Below are positions 24,043 to 35,690 of a DNA stretch of 64,000 bases, in pieces. The position numbers were made by a program, and so were the translations under genes. The stretch is from Tricholomella constricta (lineage: Eukaryota; Basidiomycota; Agaricomycetes; Agaricales; Lyophyllaceae), in contig JAACJP010000063.1 in NCBI GenBank assembly GCA_013368375.1, positions 96,925 to 160,924 of the forward strand, given 5' to 3'. Position 1 is the stretch's first letter. Every line of letters begins with the position of its first letter. Below the pieces are notes generated by a model. It saw only the letters and a program-made list of their open reading frames with translations. It was not told the DNA's origin and made no database searches.

Positions 24043-25432
24043 ATGAAGGCGTTCCTTCGTCGCCTAGTATTCCAAAGCCATCGTCCGAAAGGGCGGTCCT
24101 CTCCTCGTCTCCCTCCCGAGCTGATCACCGAGATCATAGCGCAGCTCGGGGACTTCAATTATCCCGCGCATCATAGGCCTACTGCTTATAATTATCCCGT
24201 ACAGCAGTTCCGCACGCTCACATCGCTTGCCCTCGTCTCCTCTGCCTTCCGAGATCCAGCCCAGGCCGCACTCTTTCGTGCCATCTACATCGACATGTCC
24301 ATATCCCATCGCTCCCGAAACAAGGCGCTTCTCAGGGCTCTGAGGTCCAGCCCGGGCCTCCGCAATTTCGTCGAGCATTTTTACCTTTCCATTCGCTCAG
24401 ATTCAATTGATCAAGGCTTGGGGGCGTTCCCTACGCTAATGCGTGTGCGCGCATTGAGACTCTTAACCACGCCCTCACGGTGCCCGATTCAATGGATGGC
24501 GCTGCCCAAGGCGTTGCAGCGCGACCTTATTCTGATAATCCAGTGGCCATCGATCTGTGAAATGTATATCAACGATGTTCAAAACTTCCCTGCAGGCGTT
24601 GTAGCCGCATGCTCTCGACTCACGACGCTTCGGTTGTCGGGCATCGAAAGGTATGATGCAAATGCGACACCGGCCGGATTCGCGTCTGAGCCGCCCTCCA
24701 CACGCAGTCCGGTCCAAGGATGCTTGGAAACCCTCGAAGTGCGGCGCACTCTGGTGATCGACAGTCTCATTTGCGCCTTAGGCGACTCTTCTTCGGTACT
24801 GTCCCTTCGGCGCCTCCGTAAATTCGGCACAGACATCTGGTCCAGGTGCCAGGCCAAACAATGTCTTGCAGTGCTGGAAATCGCGGGCGATAGCATCGAA
24901 GAGCTTGAGCTTCACTTTCATTACGGTGCGTTCCTGACTACCTTACCCCCCTTGCATTCAATTCCATAATTCAGTGACCGACGCACTTTCTACACCCACA
25001 GAGGTTCTCCTGCCCCTGAAGCTTGATAAGCTCCATAATATGCGCTACTTGACTCTTGATGCGTACGCGTTTGAACAGCTCCCGGCCGTCCTCCAGTCGG
25101 TCCCGTCCCGTAACTGCCTCGAGGAGGTCCGCATCTGCATGCGACTGGTAATGTGGCGTTCTAGGGAGTGGTACGCGGCGGCGTGGTACCGGATGGATGA
25201 GCTGTTGTCGCGCGAACGGCACGCGCAACGGTTGTCACGGGTGACGGTGTTTACAAGCGAACTGAATGTGGATGAGAGTGTTCGCAGATATTTTGCCGAG
25301 GCCATGCCACGATTGAGCGCAACGGGATGCCTTTTCGTGGAGCAATTGTGGGACACTTGCAGCATAAGAATGTCGGAGTGGAAATGGTTGGTGACTGGGG
25401 CAAAATGGTCGCAAAGCTCGTCTGGCTGGTAA
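24043..25432 (+). CDS. F-box-like protein, 446 aa
   Basis: F-box proteins bring substrates to SCF ubiquitin ligases. Two exons, 24043-24925 and 24975-25432, give 1341 nt. The F-box-like segment near residue 20-75 starts RLPPELITEIIAQLG and continues through SLALVSSAFRDPAQAALFRAIYID, the usual arrangement in agaricomycete F-box families. The rest contains weak Leu-rich spacing (LRNFVEHFYLSIR, LTTLRLSGIE, LEELEL-like, MRYLTLDAYAF), compatible with an irregular leucine-rich repeat region but not diagnostic. The ATG at 24043 is the first in frame; an ATG at 24018 opens a different short frame. A broken relative follows directly downstream. Substrate is unknown. Confidence 0.7.
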
Positions 25433-25689
25433 AACTCTACCGACACAGTGCTGATCCTCATACCAACGCTGTTGCTGCCATTCACCTGCGCTCGAAATTA
25501 CTGATGTTTTTCTGGAATATACGATCAGGAGGCTCTGGTTCATCTTGAGCACAGCGGCGTCGCACTATGCTGCTTTTAATTGTGACCAGAGGGCACGAGA
25601 CTGGCCGATCCCTGCAATACAAAAGTCGCGAAATTCATGATAAGCAAAGGTATTTTGTCCCTGCAATCCAACGTGCCATGATCAAGGCA

Positions 25690-26080
25690 TGTTCTTTCAT
25701 CGTTGAAGAAGCCCGAACCTCCTCCACGTCTCCCACTGGAGCTTATCAGCGACATGATCATCCAGCTCCACTGCTCGAACACCGCACAACGGAGCCAGAC
25801 ACTCAGGAAATGTGTCTTCCGAGTTTCTTCTGTCTCCGGTGACCGGTAGCCATGTGAGTCCAAATTGACGCTTCGTAGAACAATGCGGTCCAGCCCCAGC
25901 CTTCGCAGCTTCATTGAATACCTGCAACTGGCGACTGACCTGGCGTCACTGGATATATCCCTCCAATGGCTCGAAGCGCCGGTGCCGGGGCAGGACCTGC
26001 CCGCCGACCCCCCCGTCCCCAAATTGCGCTCTCAACACAGGGCCGAGCATCGAGGCGTACCACAACATCAAACTAGAGAG
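25690..26080 (+). pseudogene. F-box gene fragment
   Basis: Translated pieces resemble the start of the neighbouring F-box gene: PPRLPLELISDMIIQLHCS near 25718-25775 and LRRTMRSSPSLRSFIEYLQL near 25868-25930, the latter parallel to LLRALRSSPGLRNFVEHFYL in the intact gene. The pieces are in different frames, the middle of the F-box is missing and no long frame follows. I read it as a decayed tandem copy. Confidence 0.6.
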
Positions 26081-27385
26081 AGTTACCCAGGACATCGCAT
26101 GTGGCGAGTAGACAGGTCGTGGAACGCGTTGCCAAAGTTGAGAGAGATGGCGGCCGCGAGATCTGCGAGGAGACGGAAGATGAGAGAGACGACGTTGGGA
26201 CCCAAGGCGGTGAACAGGGAGAAAGGGGCGACAGAACTCACCGCCTTTAGCAGCCTTGAGCCCCATTAAGTCCGGGCACGTTCAAAATTTACACAACGCA
26301 TGGGCGACTTCGTTTTCACCGTTCGGTCGCCGGAAAGTACCGCCTTGCATTTCCGTAACCCCATCAATGGCTATTTTCATAGTGGTGTGAGGGTGAAATG
26401 GATACTCACGATGTGATCACCAAAGCCCGAGGCCCAGTTGACCTTGTTGTCGTTATGTCATTTCCATCGTCGGTGCTGGAGGTTCGGCCTGCAAGATGAG
26501 AGCTTCTAGCGTGCGCGTCGCTAGACCGGCGCGAAACTTACTCCGTAATTGCCGTGCGACTGCCGAGCCCTGAGGATTAGAACTAGAGGATCGTATTGCG
26601 ATAGCATCGTAGGAGATCATGGCATCTTACCTTACAAGCTCGGTTTGAACGTTGGAAACGGTGGGAACACGAGGCCAACACGCCCTCAAAATAACAAAGC
26701 CAAAGCGATGGGATTTGCAGGAAACGCCCAAGTCGAGGCGAACAACCCACTGGATGGTGTGTCACACATCTCTGAGTTGACTGACGCCGGAGGAATCTCA
26801 GTGCTCCTGGCACCGCCACTTCATGTGCTCATTGCTCGGGAGCAGCAAGTCGCATTTCCAATTAATCTGCCATTCTGTTCGCTTGTGGACTAGTTCTCCC
26901 CCTTGTCACTTAGGGCTCCTAGGACGGTAGCAACTATGGCATCCCATATGTTGCTCTGGACCTCTTTATACGTGTCGTCATGAAGCTCTATCAGAACGCA
27001 CCTACGATACTCGTTGCTCCTGCTCTTATCGCTCCACCTGCTCCATCATTTGTCTCTAGTCGAGCTTCGCCACTCCTGCCGAAATCCCTGCACCTCAGTC
27101 AGGATGGGACCCTCTCTACCCTGAGCAGCTTCCCGCTTCGAAGATGTCAATCTCCCGCCTCTTGTGGTCAATTCGCACCGCAGCAATGTTTGGATTCTCT
27201 ATCTCAATGCACCCCTTCCGATCTTGCTGCCTCGTTGAGTAATGATGGGATAACCACGGCGTAACCAGTAATGACATGCAATTCAACACCGGTATATATT
27301 TTGCCACCCTTTCCTCGTCCGATCCTCCGTAGACCCAGTTGACACGCCAGTAGATACGTCCTATTGACTTACCGGCCTTCACATC
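26081..27385. other. Interval with no supported gene
   Basis: Short frames on both strands only. A minus-strand piece around 26400-26450 reads NKVNWASGFGDHI before a GTGAGT donor and might be an exon of a lost gene, but no neighbours could be linked to it. Confidence 0.4.
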
Positions 27386-30351
27386 ATGATGCGCGAATCT
27401 CCAGGCGTTCGTCTTGCGCATGCGCGCACGGGTGAAAAAGATGGACTATCCAGCTTCAGTCCGCTTTCGAAAAGGCCTCCATCGCTCTCGCTCTCGCTCT
27501 CCCCTCCAAGATCTGCTCTCTTCTCGAAAGCGCAGGCCTCCGACAGCCCTGACCACGCGAACCACAGTCTCCTCACGTCTTCCTCGACCGCAGTCAACAG
27601 TCCATCAACATACATTCCGGAAAAGAACCTCGACATCGAAGAAAGCACCCCATCCTTCGTCGTGCTCAAATTCGGAGGCACATCTGTGGCGAAGCACCTT
27701 CCCTCCATCGTCGACACGATAGTCCCGTATGTTCCCAATATCCCCTCCCCGACTCATGCTCCCGCACTGACGCCAGTGTACCCTCCCCACAGATCCCAAC
27801 ACGTGCCAAACAAGCGCATTCCCATCCTCGTGTGCTCTGCCCAATCCTACACCGTCAAATCCGAGGGGACGACCCAGCGTCTCCTCGCCGCCATCGACGC
27901 AGCCATGCCCTCCTCTTCTGACTCTGATTTCAATGCCGACGTCTCAGTGAACGCGTCATCACCGGACCATGCATTGGAGACGCCCCCTCCGACCCCGCCG
28001 CATGACGGCTCACCCACCTCCCGGTCCGCGTCCACCCCCCTGCCCCCGTTCGACGAAAAGGAAAAAGGGAATCAGAATGATAGAGTGAGAGGAGAGCGCA
28101 CGCGGCCGCCTGCGCCCAAGGACATCGTGGATGGGATCTTTGCGCGCCATTGTGCAGGTGCTAGGAGCGTGGTCACGGGAGAAGAGCTCCTCGGACGCTT
28201 GCAGGACGATTTGAGAAAGGATTGTGAGCGTGTCGTGGACGTTTTGAAGGCTGTTCAGGTGTGTATTAAGTCCTCGTGCTGCGACTCAGGGTTTTTCGCG
28301 CTTTGAAATGCAATGTCATGCGTATGGCGGCAGTCCACGTTGAGATTGTTTTCTTTTCTTCTTTCTTTTCATTTGTTTCGGCTTCTACGAAAGCCCTACT
28401 TCGCCATCTCGACCTCGCTGACGTGACATTTCCCTTTTCCCTCAGACGCTAGGAGAAATCTCCCCCCGCACGCGGGACGCTGTCGTTTCGGTGGGAGAAC
28501 TGATGGCCTGCCGCACCGTCGTCGCCGCTCTCCAATCCCGTGTAAGTGACCGCTCCCTCTACTCCATTTTTCTTTCATCCCTCCGACATCCACAAACTCT
28601 TTTCACTAACGACTAACACCGCCTCTCCCCTCAAAATCAGGACATCCCCGCCCGCCTCGTCAATCTCACCAACCTCAACACGAACCTCGACTCAGCAGCA
28701 CCTTCCAAGCAACCCCTCGACTCGCTCGCTCCAGCCATCAAAGCCCGCATACTCGAAGGCTTGCGCTCAAGCCCTTCTAGACCATCGGGGCCAACGCCCG
28801 TCTTGGTCGCGACAGGTCTGCCCTCCCTCTTCTCTTCCGTTATTCTTATCTCTTATTCGACTAACGCTCACTCCAGGGTTCTTCGGCCCCATCCCGGGCT
28901 CGTCGTCGTTGCTAGACCACATCGGGCGCGGGTACACGGACGTCTGTGCTGCATTGTGTGCGCGCGCTGTGGGGGCGCAGGAGCTGCAGATCTGGAAAGA
29001 GGTACGTCCGTCCGCTTCTATCATCACGCGGCAGTCGTTCCCGGCGCCGACTGACTTGTTCCCCCCATTGGCAGGTCGATGGCGTGTTCAGCGCAGACCC
29101 GCGCAAGATCCCTACTGCGCGGCTATTGACAGAGATATCGGCTGATGTGCGTCCCTCTCTCCCCACCCCACCCTCTTTTTTTTTTCCTCTTCCCTCCTCC
29201 CTTGGCCATCGAAAATTAGGAACGCACACGCTGACTTGAGCATGGAACACAGCAAGCGAAGCTCCTGACATCCTACGGCTCCGAAGTGGTGCACCACCGC
29301 GCCATCGACCAATTGCAAGCCACCCTGGACCATGAAGAGCGGATCCCGATTCCCATCATCGTTAAGAACGTTGTTAATCCCCATGGGACGGGGACGCGCA
29401 TCGTCACCGCTGCCATATCGCCAACACCAGCACCAAGGGCAGGCGCAATGACGATGAAAACCAGAACAAGGACAAAGACAAGGACGAGATCGAGATCAAG
29501 ATCAAGGACAGTGAGCACGCAGCTGCCAGATCCGGAGTTCCATCGAGGTTGGGAGGACTCGCTGGCGCCACCATCTCCTCCTCCTTCAGCACAACCACAA
29601 TCACAGGTGCAAGGAGAAGAACCGCCATCGGGCGCGTTCGCAGTGACCGTCCTGGAGGACCTTGACCTCTTCCGTCTCCGGCTGCACGATCCTGCGGGTT
29701 CAGGGACGGGGGCAGGAGCGGGGGCAGCGTGTCGTGCGCTGGCGGTCGTGATGGACGTGCTTGGGGGATTGAAGAATGGGAACGGGAGTAGTGGGGAGGG
29801 CGTGGATCTAGTTAGTGCGTCGGCGCTGGGCGAGGTTACGTTCGTGCTGCCGCGGGAGCGGGAGCGGGAAGGAACGGGGATGGAGAAGGGGATGGAAATG
29901 GATGCAGGCGGAATGTGGAGGGACAAGCTCACGGGTTTAGCATCTGTAAGTCCGTGCCTTTCCTTCCTTCCTTTCTTGCTTCCTTCTTTCCCCCTTTCCC
30001 CCTTTCCCCCTTTCCGTCTTTCCGTCTTTCCGAAAACGAACACAATCTCACACACACTGATACTCACGCACTCTCACGCACACGCAGATCACGGTCTTCC
30101 CGCGCATGAGCTACCTCCAGGTCGTGCTCCCCCCGCACACGGCGCGTTCGCCTGCGGTCGCGCAGCGAATCATGGGGGCGCTCGCGCGGGCGCGTGTGGA
30201 CGTTGAGATGATCGTGCACGGACACGGACACGGGCACGGTGGGACGGGACAAAGGGGCGCGGGGGGAATTGGGTTCGTGCTGGCGGGGGAAGTGGCGGGG
30301 CGGGCGGCGGGGGTGGTCCACGATGCGTTGTTGGAGCGTTTCGTTGAGTGA
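27386..30351 (+). CDS. hom3: Aspartate kinase (HOM3-type)
   Basis: Phosphorylates aspartate, the first step toward threonine, methionine and isoleucine in fungi. Eight exons: 27386-27726, 27793-28258, 28446-28541, 28641-28815, 28877-29001, 29075-29146, 29253-29945, 30088-30351, in total 2232 nt or 743 aa. The amino-acid kinase motif KFGGTSV lies at about residue 95-101, then PILVCSAQS, VSVGELMACR, GFFGPIPG, LLDHIGRGYTDVCAAL, VDGVFSADPRKIPTARLL and YGSEVVH, all in family order. The protein is long for the family (yeast Hom3 is 527 aa) because of a low-complexity N-terminal leader, a Pro/Ser-rich insert in exon 2 and a charged, repetitive insert with R/T/K runs in exon 7 (about 29440-29520). 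The C-terminus has only one clear ACT-like unit and ends soon after, so feedback regulation by threonine may differ; this is inference. The start ATG is the first in frame. Confidence 0.88.
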
Positions 30352-31125
30352 TTGAACACAAGTGGGAAGGGCGGAGGGGTCCGGGAGTAGAGTGTGCTGT
30401 ACGGGTTTGCACTTGCTTTGTGGATGAGGATGGGATGGGGGGACGGAACGGACGGAAGGCGGGTACTGTTCTGTGGAGCGTGGGACGGGGATTGTGTACG
30501 ATGCGTTCGTTCGTCGGGATGCGACCCTCTCTCCGGCGGAACGCTCAGGGATGGCATGAGATAAGCTTAAGGAGAGATTATCACGCAAGATGTATAACTT
30601 TATCGCGAATATGATGGTCGGGGCTATGCTCTTCTCCCCGACCAGCAAGCCGGAAATGGTGGTTGCGCTCCCACCATCGTTGAAGGTTGAGCAACAAGGG
30701 GGTAATGTGAGCTCTCGTAAGGGTGGTCACCTGGACCTGGACACCATCACTAGCACTGCCTCGAGAGACTCGCGCGATCGTTGACCTGCGAGACTTTTTA
30801 ATAAATGCTACTGTACCACGGTACCGAACGGCCTGGTGACGTGCAGTGGCTGTGTGGTTGTGGTAAAGAGAGACTTACAAAGGCGTGCGTGTGCGAATGT
30901 GTTTACGTACCATCGAAGCACGACAGCGTGGGGAGGGCCTGCGTTACTACGCCTGCAGGAAAGTATTTCCATTCGGGGCGGCGGGTGAAGGAACTGGCGG
31001 GGCGGCATGTACCCGGGAGAGTTCTAAGCCCAGACCCGCGGACTCGGATACATATGCTTAAAATTAAGATTAATGGGCAGTGTCTGCTAGATCTCGGTCG
31101 CTGCTAACTTGTTGAACTTGTTATC
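30352..31125. other. Intergenic, nothing recognised
   Basis: A 65-codon frame at 30590-30784 and a 100-codon frame at 30805-31107 have no recognisable features. This spacer separates the aspartate kinase stop from the ATG of the next gene and may contain its promoter. Confidence 0.4.
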
Positions 31126-32796
31126 ATGGTGTCGAAAGCTGCTGCCACCAAGCGCCCGCGGAAGGCCAACCATGCGTGTTTGTATTGCAGGCGCAGCCAT
31201 ATGACGTGCGATGATGGACGGCCTTGCCAGCGATGGTATGTACGCACGCACTCGGCTCGACTTGATGTGCTTATTGCTTATCGCGTGCTCATCTCACTGG
31301 GGTATGCCAGCATCAAGCGCGATATTGCGCATATGTGCCGGGATGAACAGCAGCCGCGTAGGAGGAACAGTGATGAGAGCGTCCCGGGCCTGGGTGGGGT
31401 GGTGCCCTTGCAGTTGCAACTGACCCCGCAGGCTCAACCACCGCTCGCACCCGCACCCGCACCCGCATCCGCGCCCGCGCCCGCACCCGCGCCTGTACCT
31501 ATGACCCAAGCCCAGTTCGTCTACGAGCCGGAAAGTATAGAGAATGAGTTCTCTGTGCTCACGTAATGTTTCCTGTACCTGTAGAAGCACTTGCTCACGC
31601 GCTCCCTGGCCCTCCTAGTGACTTTCTCGAATCCCTGGACGAAGCCTCCTTCTTCGCGCCTCCGCCGCGTACCCCTCTCACCCGCGGCCCCTCTGCCTCT
31701 GCCTCTACCTCAACCCTGGTCACGTGCGCCCCGACCCCGCCATCCACTTCGACCCCGGCGGTGCTGCTGCCAGGCGCGACGAAACAGGAGCGCTTCCTCC
31801 TTACAGCGGCGGACCAGGCCCCGGGCCCACGCAATGAACGCCTGGACCGCGTGATCCGAAGCAAGTACGAGGCGGGGCTGCTTAAACCGCATAATTATGT
31901 CAGGGGATACGCGCGGTTGGCGCGGTGGATGGATAGCAAGTTGCGTTTGTTCTGCCTCCTTGCTTTCCTTGCCTTTCCTTTCCATATTTTGGTTGTTTTG
32001 ATTTGGGCGGGCGAGAAAGACTGATGTGATGAAATGCAGCGTGTCGCAGGAATCGAAACAGCAGATCTTACAGCCCCTGGCGGTGTTGCGCCCGAAATTT
32101 AGGGTGCGAAAAACGCGCGTGAGTGTCCTTAGGACCGAATGGCTGACTATGCGTTGCTTGTGTGTGCAGGCCGTCGCACAGTCCCTACGCGACCTGGTAA
32201 GTGGCCTTTCCCTTTCCGCTTTCTTCTTGCCGTTTTGAAACCCACGCAAGGACCTCGTCTTCATTGAAGAAGCGTTCGAGCGCCTGCTCCTGGACTACGA
32301 CCGTGTCTTTGCCGCCATGGGCGTGCCCGCATGTCTCTGGCGCCGCACGGGTGAGATCTATAAAGCAAACAAGGAGTTCATGAGGCTGGTGGGCGTGGAG
32401 GGTGGGTGGATGCGCGAGGTGGGTGACCGGGTTTGTGCACGACTTGCACTGCGCTGACTGCGCGCGTGCAGGGCAGACTATGCATCTACGAGCTGATGTC
32501 AGAGGAGAGCGCGGTGAATTACTGGGAGGTGCGTGCGCCACACACGGCGTGCTGCGTGCTTTACGCTTACCGAACGGCCCGGGGGCGCGGAACAGAAATA
32601 CGGGGACGTGGCGTTTGAGGCGGGGCAGAAGGCGGTGCTTACGTCGTGCGTGCTGCGGTACAAGCCGCGGGTGGGCGAGGGGGGCGGCAAAGGCGGGGAG
32701 GAGGGCTTCGTGCCGTGCTGCTTCTCGTTCACGATCCGCCGGGACCCGTGGGGGATCCCGACGATGATTGTCGGCAATTTCATTCGGGTAGTGTAA
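31126..32796 (+). CDS. ert1: Zn2Cys6-PAS transcription factor of the ERT1/AcuK family
   Basis: ERT1/AcuK proteins activate gluconeogenic genes when ethanol, acetate or other non-sugar carbon is used. Eight exons: 31126-31235, 31311-31562, 31619-31939, 32040-32118, 32170-32196, 32251-32418, 32472-32528, 32596-32796; 1215 nt, 404 aa. Residues about 18-46 form a classic binuclear cluster, ANHACLYCRRSHMTCDDGRP then CQRCIKRDIAHMC, with C-x2-C-x6-C-x5-C-x2-C-x8-C spacing. An Ala/Pro repeat (about 31440-31500) follows, then the conserved FVYEPESIENEFSVL segment. The C-terminal PAS region has CLWRRTGEIYKANKEF, YELMSEESAVNYWEKYGD, AVLTSCVLRYKP and PCCFSFTIRRD, ending IVGNFIRVV. The second intron (31563-31618) was placed to keep the conserved segment joined. 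Its stop lies 89 bases before the PEX3 start. Confidence 0.88.
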
Positions 32797-32885
32797 GGCT
32801 TACATAAGCGGAATTCGGCATTCATGTGTTTGACGGCGACCACGACTCCCGAATTTTTGAGTGCGACGCTCGTTGTTGCTTGCCC

Positions 32886-35044
32886 ATGTTCACTGCTGTC
32901 AAATCTTTCGTCTATGACCGCAGGAGGGGAGTCACGAAAGTAGCGGGGATTGCAGGCGCGGTGTATGTCGTGAGAGGCTATGTGAGGGACAGGCTGGATG
33001 AGGTCAAGGATAGGCTGGAACAGGAGCGCGCGGCGCGAGACAAGTACGTTCTTATAGACTCTGCAGGAGTGGCTAGGGATGCTGATGATACGATGCTGTA
33101 GCTTGAAGCGACGATTCCAGCAGACGCAGGACGACGTCTCGTACACTGTCCATGCCCTCGTGCAGACCCTGTCTGACCAAATTCTAGCGGAGATGGATGT
33201 CGAGGCGTTGACGCTGGAGCTGCAGAATAGATCCAAGGCCCGTCATGCGAATCGCCTGCGCCCGCCATCCAGCCTGGCATCCAGCATCGACGTCGTTCAC
33301 GAACACGATACCCGGTCCGACGCTGGCTCGGGCGTCATCTCTATTGCGTCCACCTCGAACGCGCCTGCTGTGTCCAGCCCAACCGGGCTGCAAAGCTGGG
33401 TTGAAGCGTCAGGGTCGCCCCAGCAAGAGGAGCACGAACCTGCCCCGTCTACAACAAGCTCGGTTCAGAACGACGAAGCCTCGTCCATCGTGGTGCGTTC
33501 TACCCTGACCCCATCTCGACCTCTTCCGTTCTCTGACACCCAGCCAGTCCGACAGCGTCATGAGCGCCTCCATCACCTCCGACTCGAGCACCGCAAAATC
33601 GAACGCCGAGCTCTGGAACGAAGTCAAGATTCTCAGTGCGTTCTCCCTTCCTCTTCATCGTCCCACATAGCTGAACCTCCACCCAGCATTCACCCGCACC
33701 CTGACAACTCTCTACGCCACGACCCTCCTCTCCCTCCTCACTTCCCTCCAGCTCACCCTCCTCGCACGCGCGAAATACATCCAGGCCGTCCTCCAGCTTG
33801 AGCGCGACGAGCGCATGCAGGAGCACCTCGACGCCCAGTTCTCCCTCTCCAACATCCTCCTCTCGTCCGCGTCCGGGCGTGGGCTGGAGGATATGCTCGC
33901 AGGCGACGCGGCCGCGCTCCTCGGCGAGGACCAGGGCGAGGCGGAGCACAATATCAGCGAGGACGTGGAGAGCAGGTTCTTGACTATGAGCTGGTGGATT
34001 TTGCATGTTGGGTGGAAGGATGTGGGCGAGCGGGTGAGGCGTGGTGTTGAGGAGGTGTTTGAAGGGTACGTGGCGTCGTCAGCCCTTGCGTGTGTCTGTC
34101 ACCTCATATGCTTATGCTGATCTGATCATAGGGTCTCGTTGAAGAGCAAGCTTGCGCTGGTCGACTTGCACCGGCTCGTTGCGGATGTTAGGAGGCGGGT
34201 TGAACATGAAGTGACATTTGAGGGCACCGAGCGGCGGATCAAGTGCGTGTTTTATCTTCTACTGAAGGTTTGGAGTATAACTACTGATCTGAATATAGTT
34301 TCCTCTCGTCTCTCCTCCCCGGCACACCCGAAACGGTCCAGCACGTCCTCACGCAGGGCGGGTTCCCGTCCCTCTCCCTCCACCCCAACCCCGCGCCATA
34401 CGACCTGCTCGAGTTCGAGGACGAGCTTCTCTCCGTCTCCGTCTCTGCCTCGGAATCCTTCTCCCACCTTTCCCACTCGCAGCACCTCCGCTCTTCGATC
34501 CACGCACCCGCCCCACAGCACAACGACACCCTGACCCCCGCACATCATAGTCATAACGACACCCACGCGCGACAACACGCGCACGTGCACGTGCACGACC
34601 CAGCGTTCACGGCGCTCCTAGAGGAGACGCGCACGGTTCTCGCCTCCTCCGATTTTGCGCGTGCGCTGGAGGTGTGTCTGGATCGTGCGACGGAGACGCT
34701 GTTTGCGGGTCTGGAGCGGGGTGTGTTTAAGCCTCCTGCAGCGCCTGCTCCCGACGGCGAGGCGGACGGGGATGGGCATGGTAAGGAAGGAGAGGAAAGG
34801 GAAAAGGAAAGGGTACGCGTTAGGTTGGCGGGGATGTTGCCTGCGCTGGCGGAGTGGACGCGGGATGTGGGGGTTGGGGTGCCGTGTTTGCTCGTTGAGG
34901 TGCGTTATTTTCGCCTCTCTCTCTCTTTGTTGTGTAGAGAAAGACCCGCTGACGTGTGTGTAGAATGTGCTGGAGCCCCGGGAGGTGGCGTGTCTTTCTG
35001 CAATTGTGTTTGCGAGGTTTGAGGAGCGCGTGGTGGTGCGGTGA
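32886..35044 (+). CDS. pex3: Peroxin-3 (PEX3), intact copy
   Basis: PEX3 is the peroxisomal membrane receptor that docks PEX19 and is needed to form peroxisomes. Seven exons: 32886-33043, 33102-33492, 33548-33635, 33687-34065, 34132-34242, 34299-34899, 34964-35044; 1809 nt, 602 aa. The N-terminus MFTAVKSFVYDRRRGVTKVA is followed by a hydrophobic membrane segment (GIAGAVYVVRGYV). Later blocks match the family: FQQTQDDVSYTVHAL, SNAELWNEVKILTFTRTLTT, LLARAKYIQAVLQL, SWWILHVGWKDV and LVADVRRRVEHEVTFEG. Two low-complexity inserts (Ser/Thr-rich in exon 2, His-rich in exon 6) make it longer than the roughly 370-450 residues usual elsewhere. Exons 4-7 were copied to 12.98-14.05 kb. It follows the ERT1-type gene head-to-tail. 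Confidence 0.92.
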
Positions 35045-35690
35045 TGGTGAGGATGGGGGTGGTGGCGGCCACCCCTGCCCCCTACTTCTCTCTTGCCTCC
35101 TCATGCACTCGGCTCGGGCAGCGCCGGGGTGGAGGTCGTGTGCAGTATATGAGATATGAGGCATGAGGGAGGCGAGCGGCTGGATGGATAAGGGGATTTG
35201 GATTAGGATCCGTATCGAGGGGGTAGATGCACCAATAATGTTATGGCTATGGATATGGGTGAGGAGAGGAAGTGTGAGTATGGGATATGGTACTTTATTT
35301 CGTGGGGTGAGCGCGTGCTGCCGGCTACGATACACCATACACGATACGGATGTATATATGTGGTGAATTGGAACCTATAGCTAGGTATAGACTTATGCAA
35401 GATATACGTACGCGTATGTATACTTACGACGATGCTGATTGTCTCGGCTGTGCTTCGCTGTGCTTCGCTGTGCGGACGAGCGATCTAATGTTCGACACAT
35501 TTTGTAGTACGCGCTCGCCTCGACCTTGTGGGTACTTGTTTGTTCTCGTTGAAGTCCAAAAAGTACACATCTAGAATTTGCTTCATCTCCTGGTGTTTCT
35601 GCTGCTTTAGAATTTGCTCGCGAGTGGGCGCTGGAACAAGAAGATTCACACCAGTATTATCTGGACCAAGCGCGCGCCATGGCCGCCAAA

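Noticed and set aside
29273..30067. 264-codon minus-strand frame
   Set aside because: Antisense shadow of aspartate kinase exon 7 and its low-complexity insert.
30590..31107. Two short frames (65 and 100 codons) between aspartate kinase and ERT1 genes
   Set aside because: No conserved pattern, start context or splice support.
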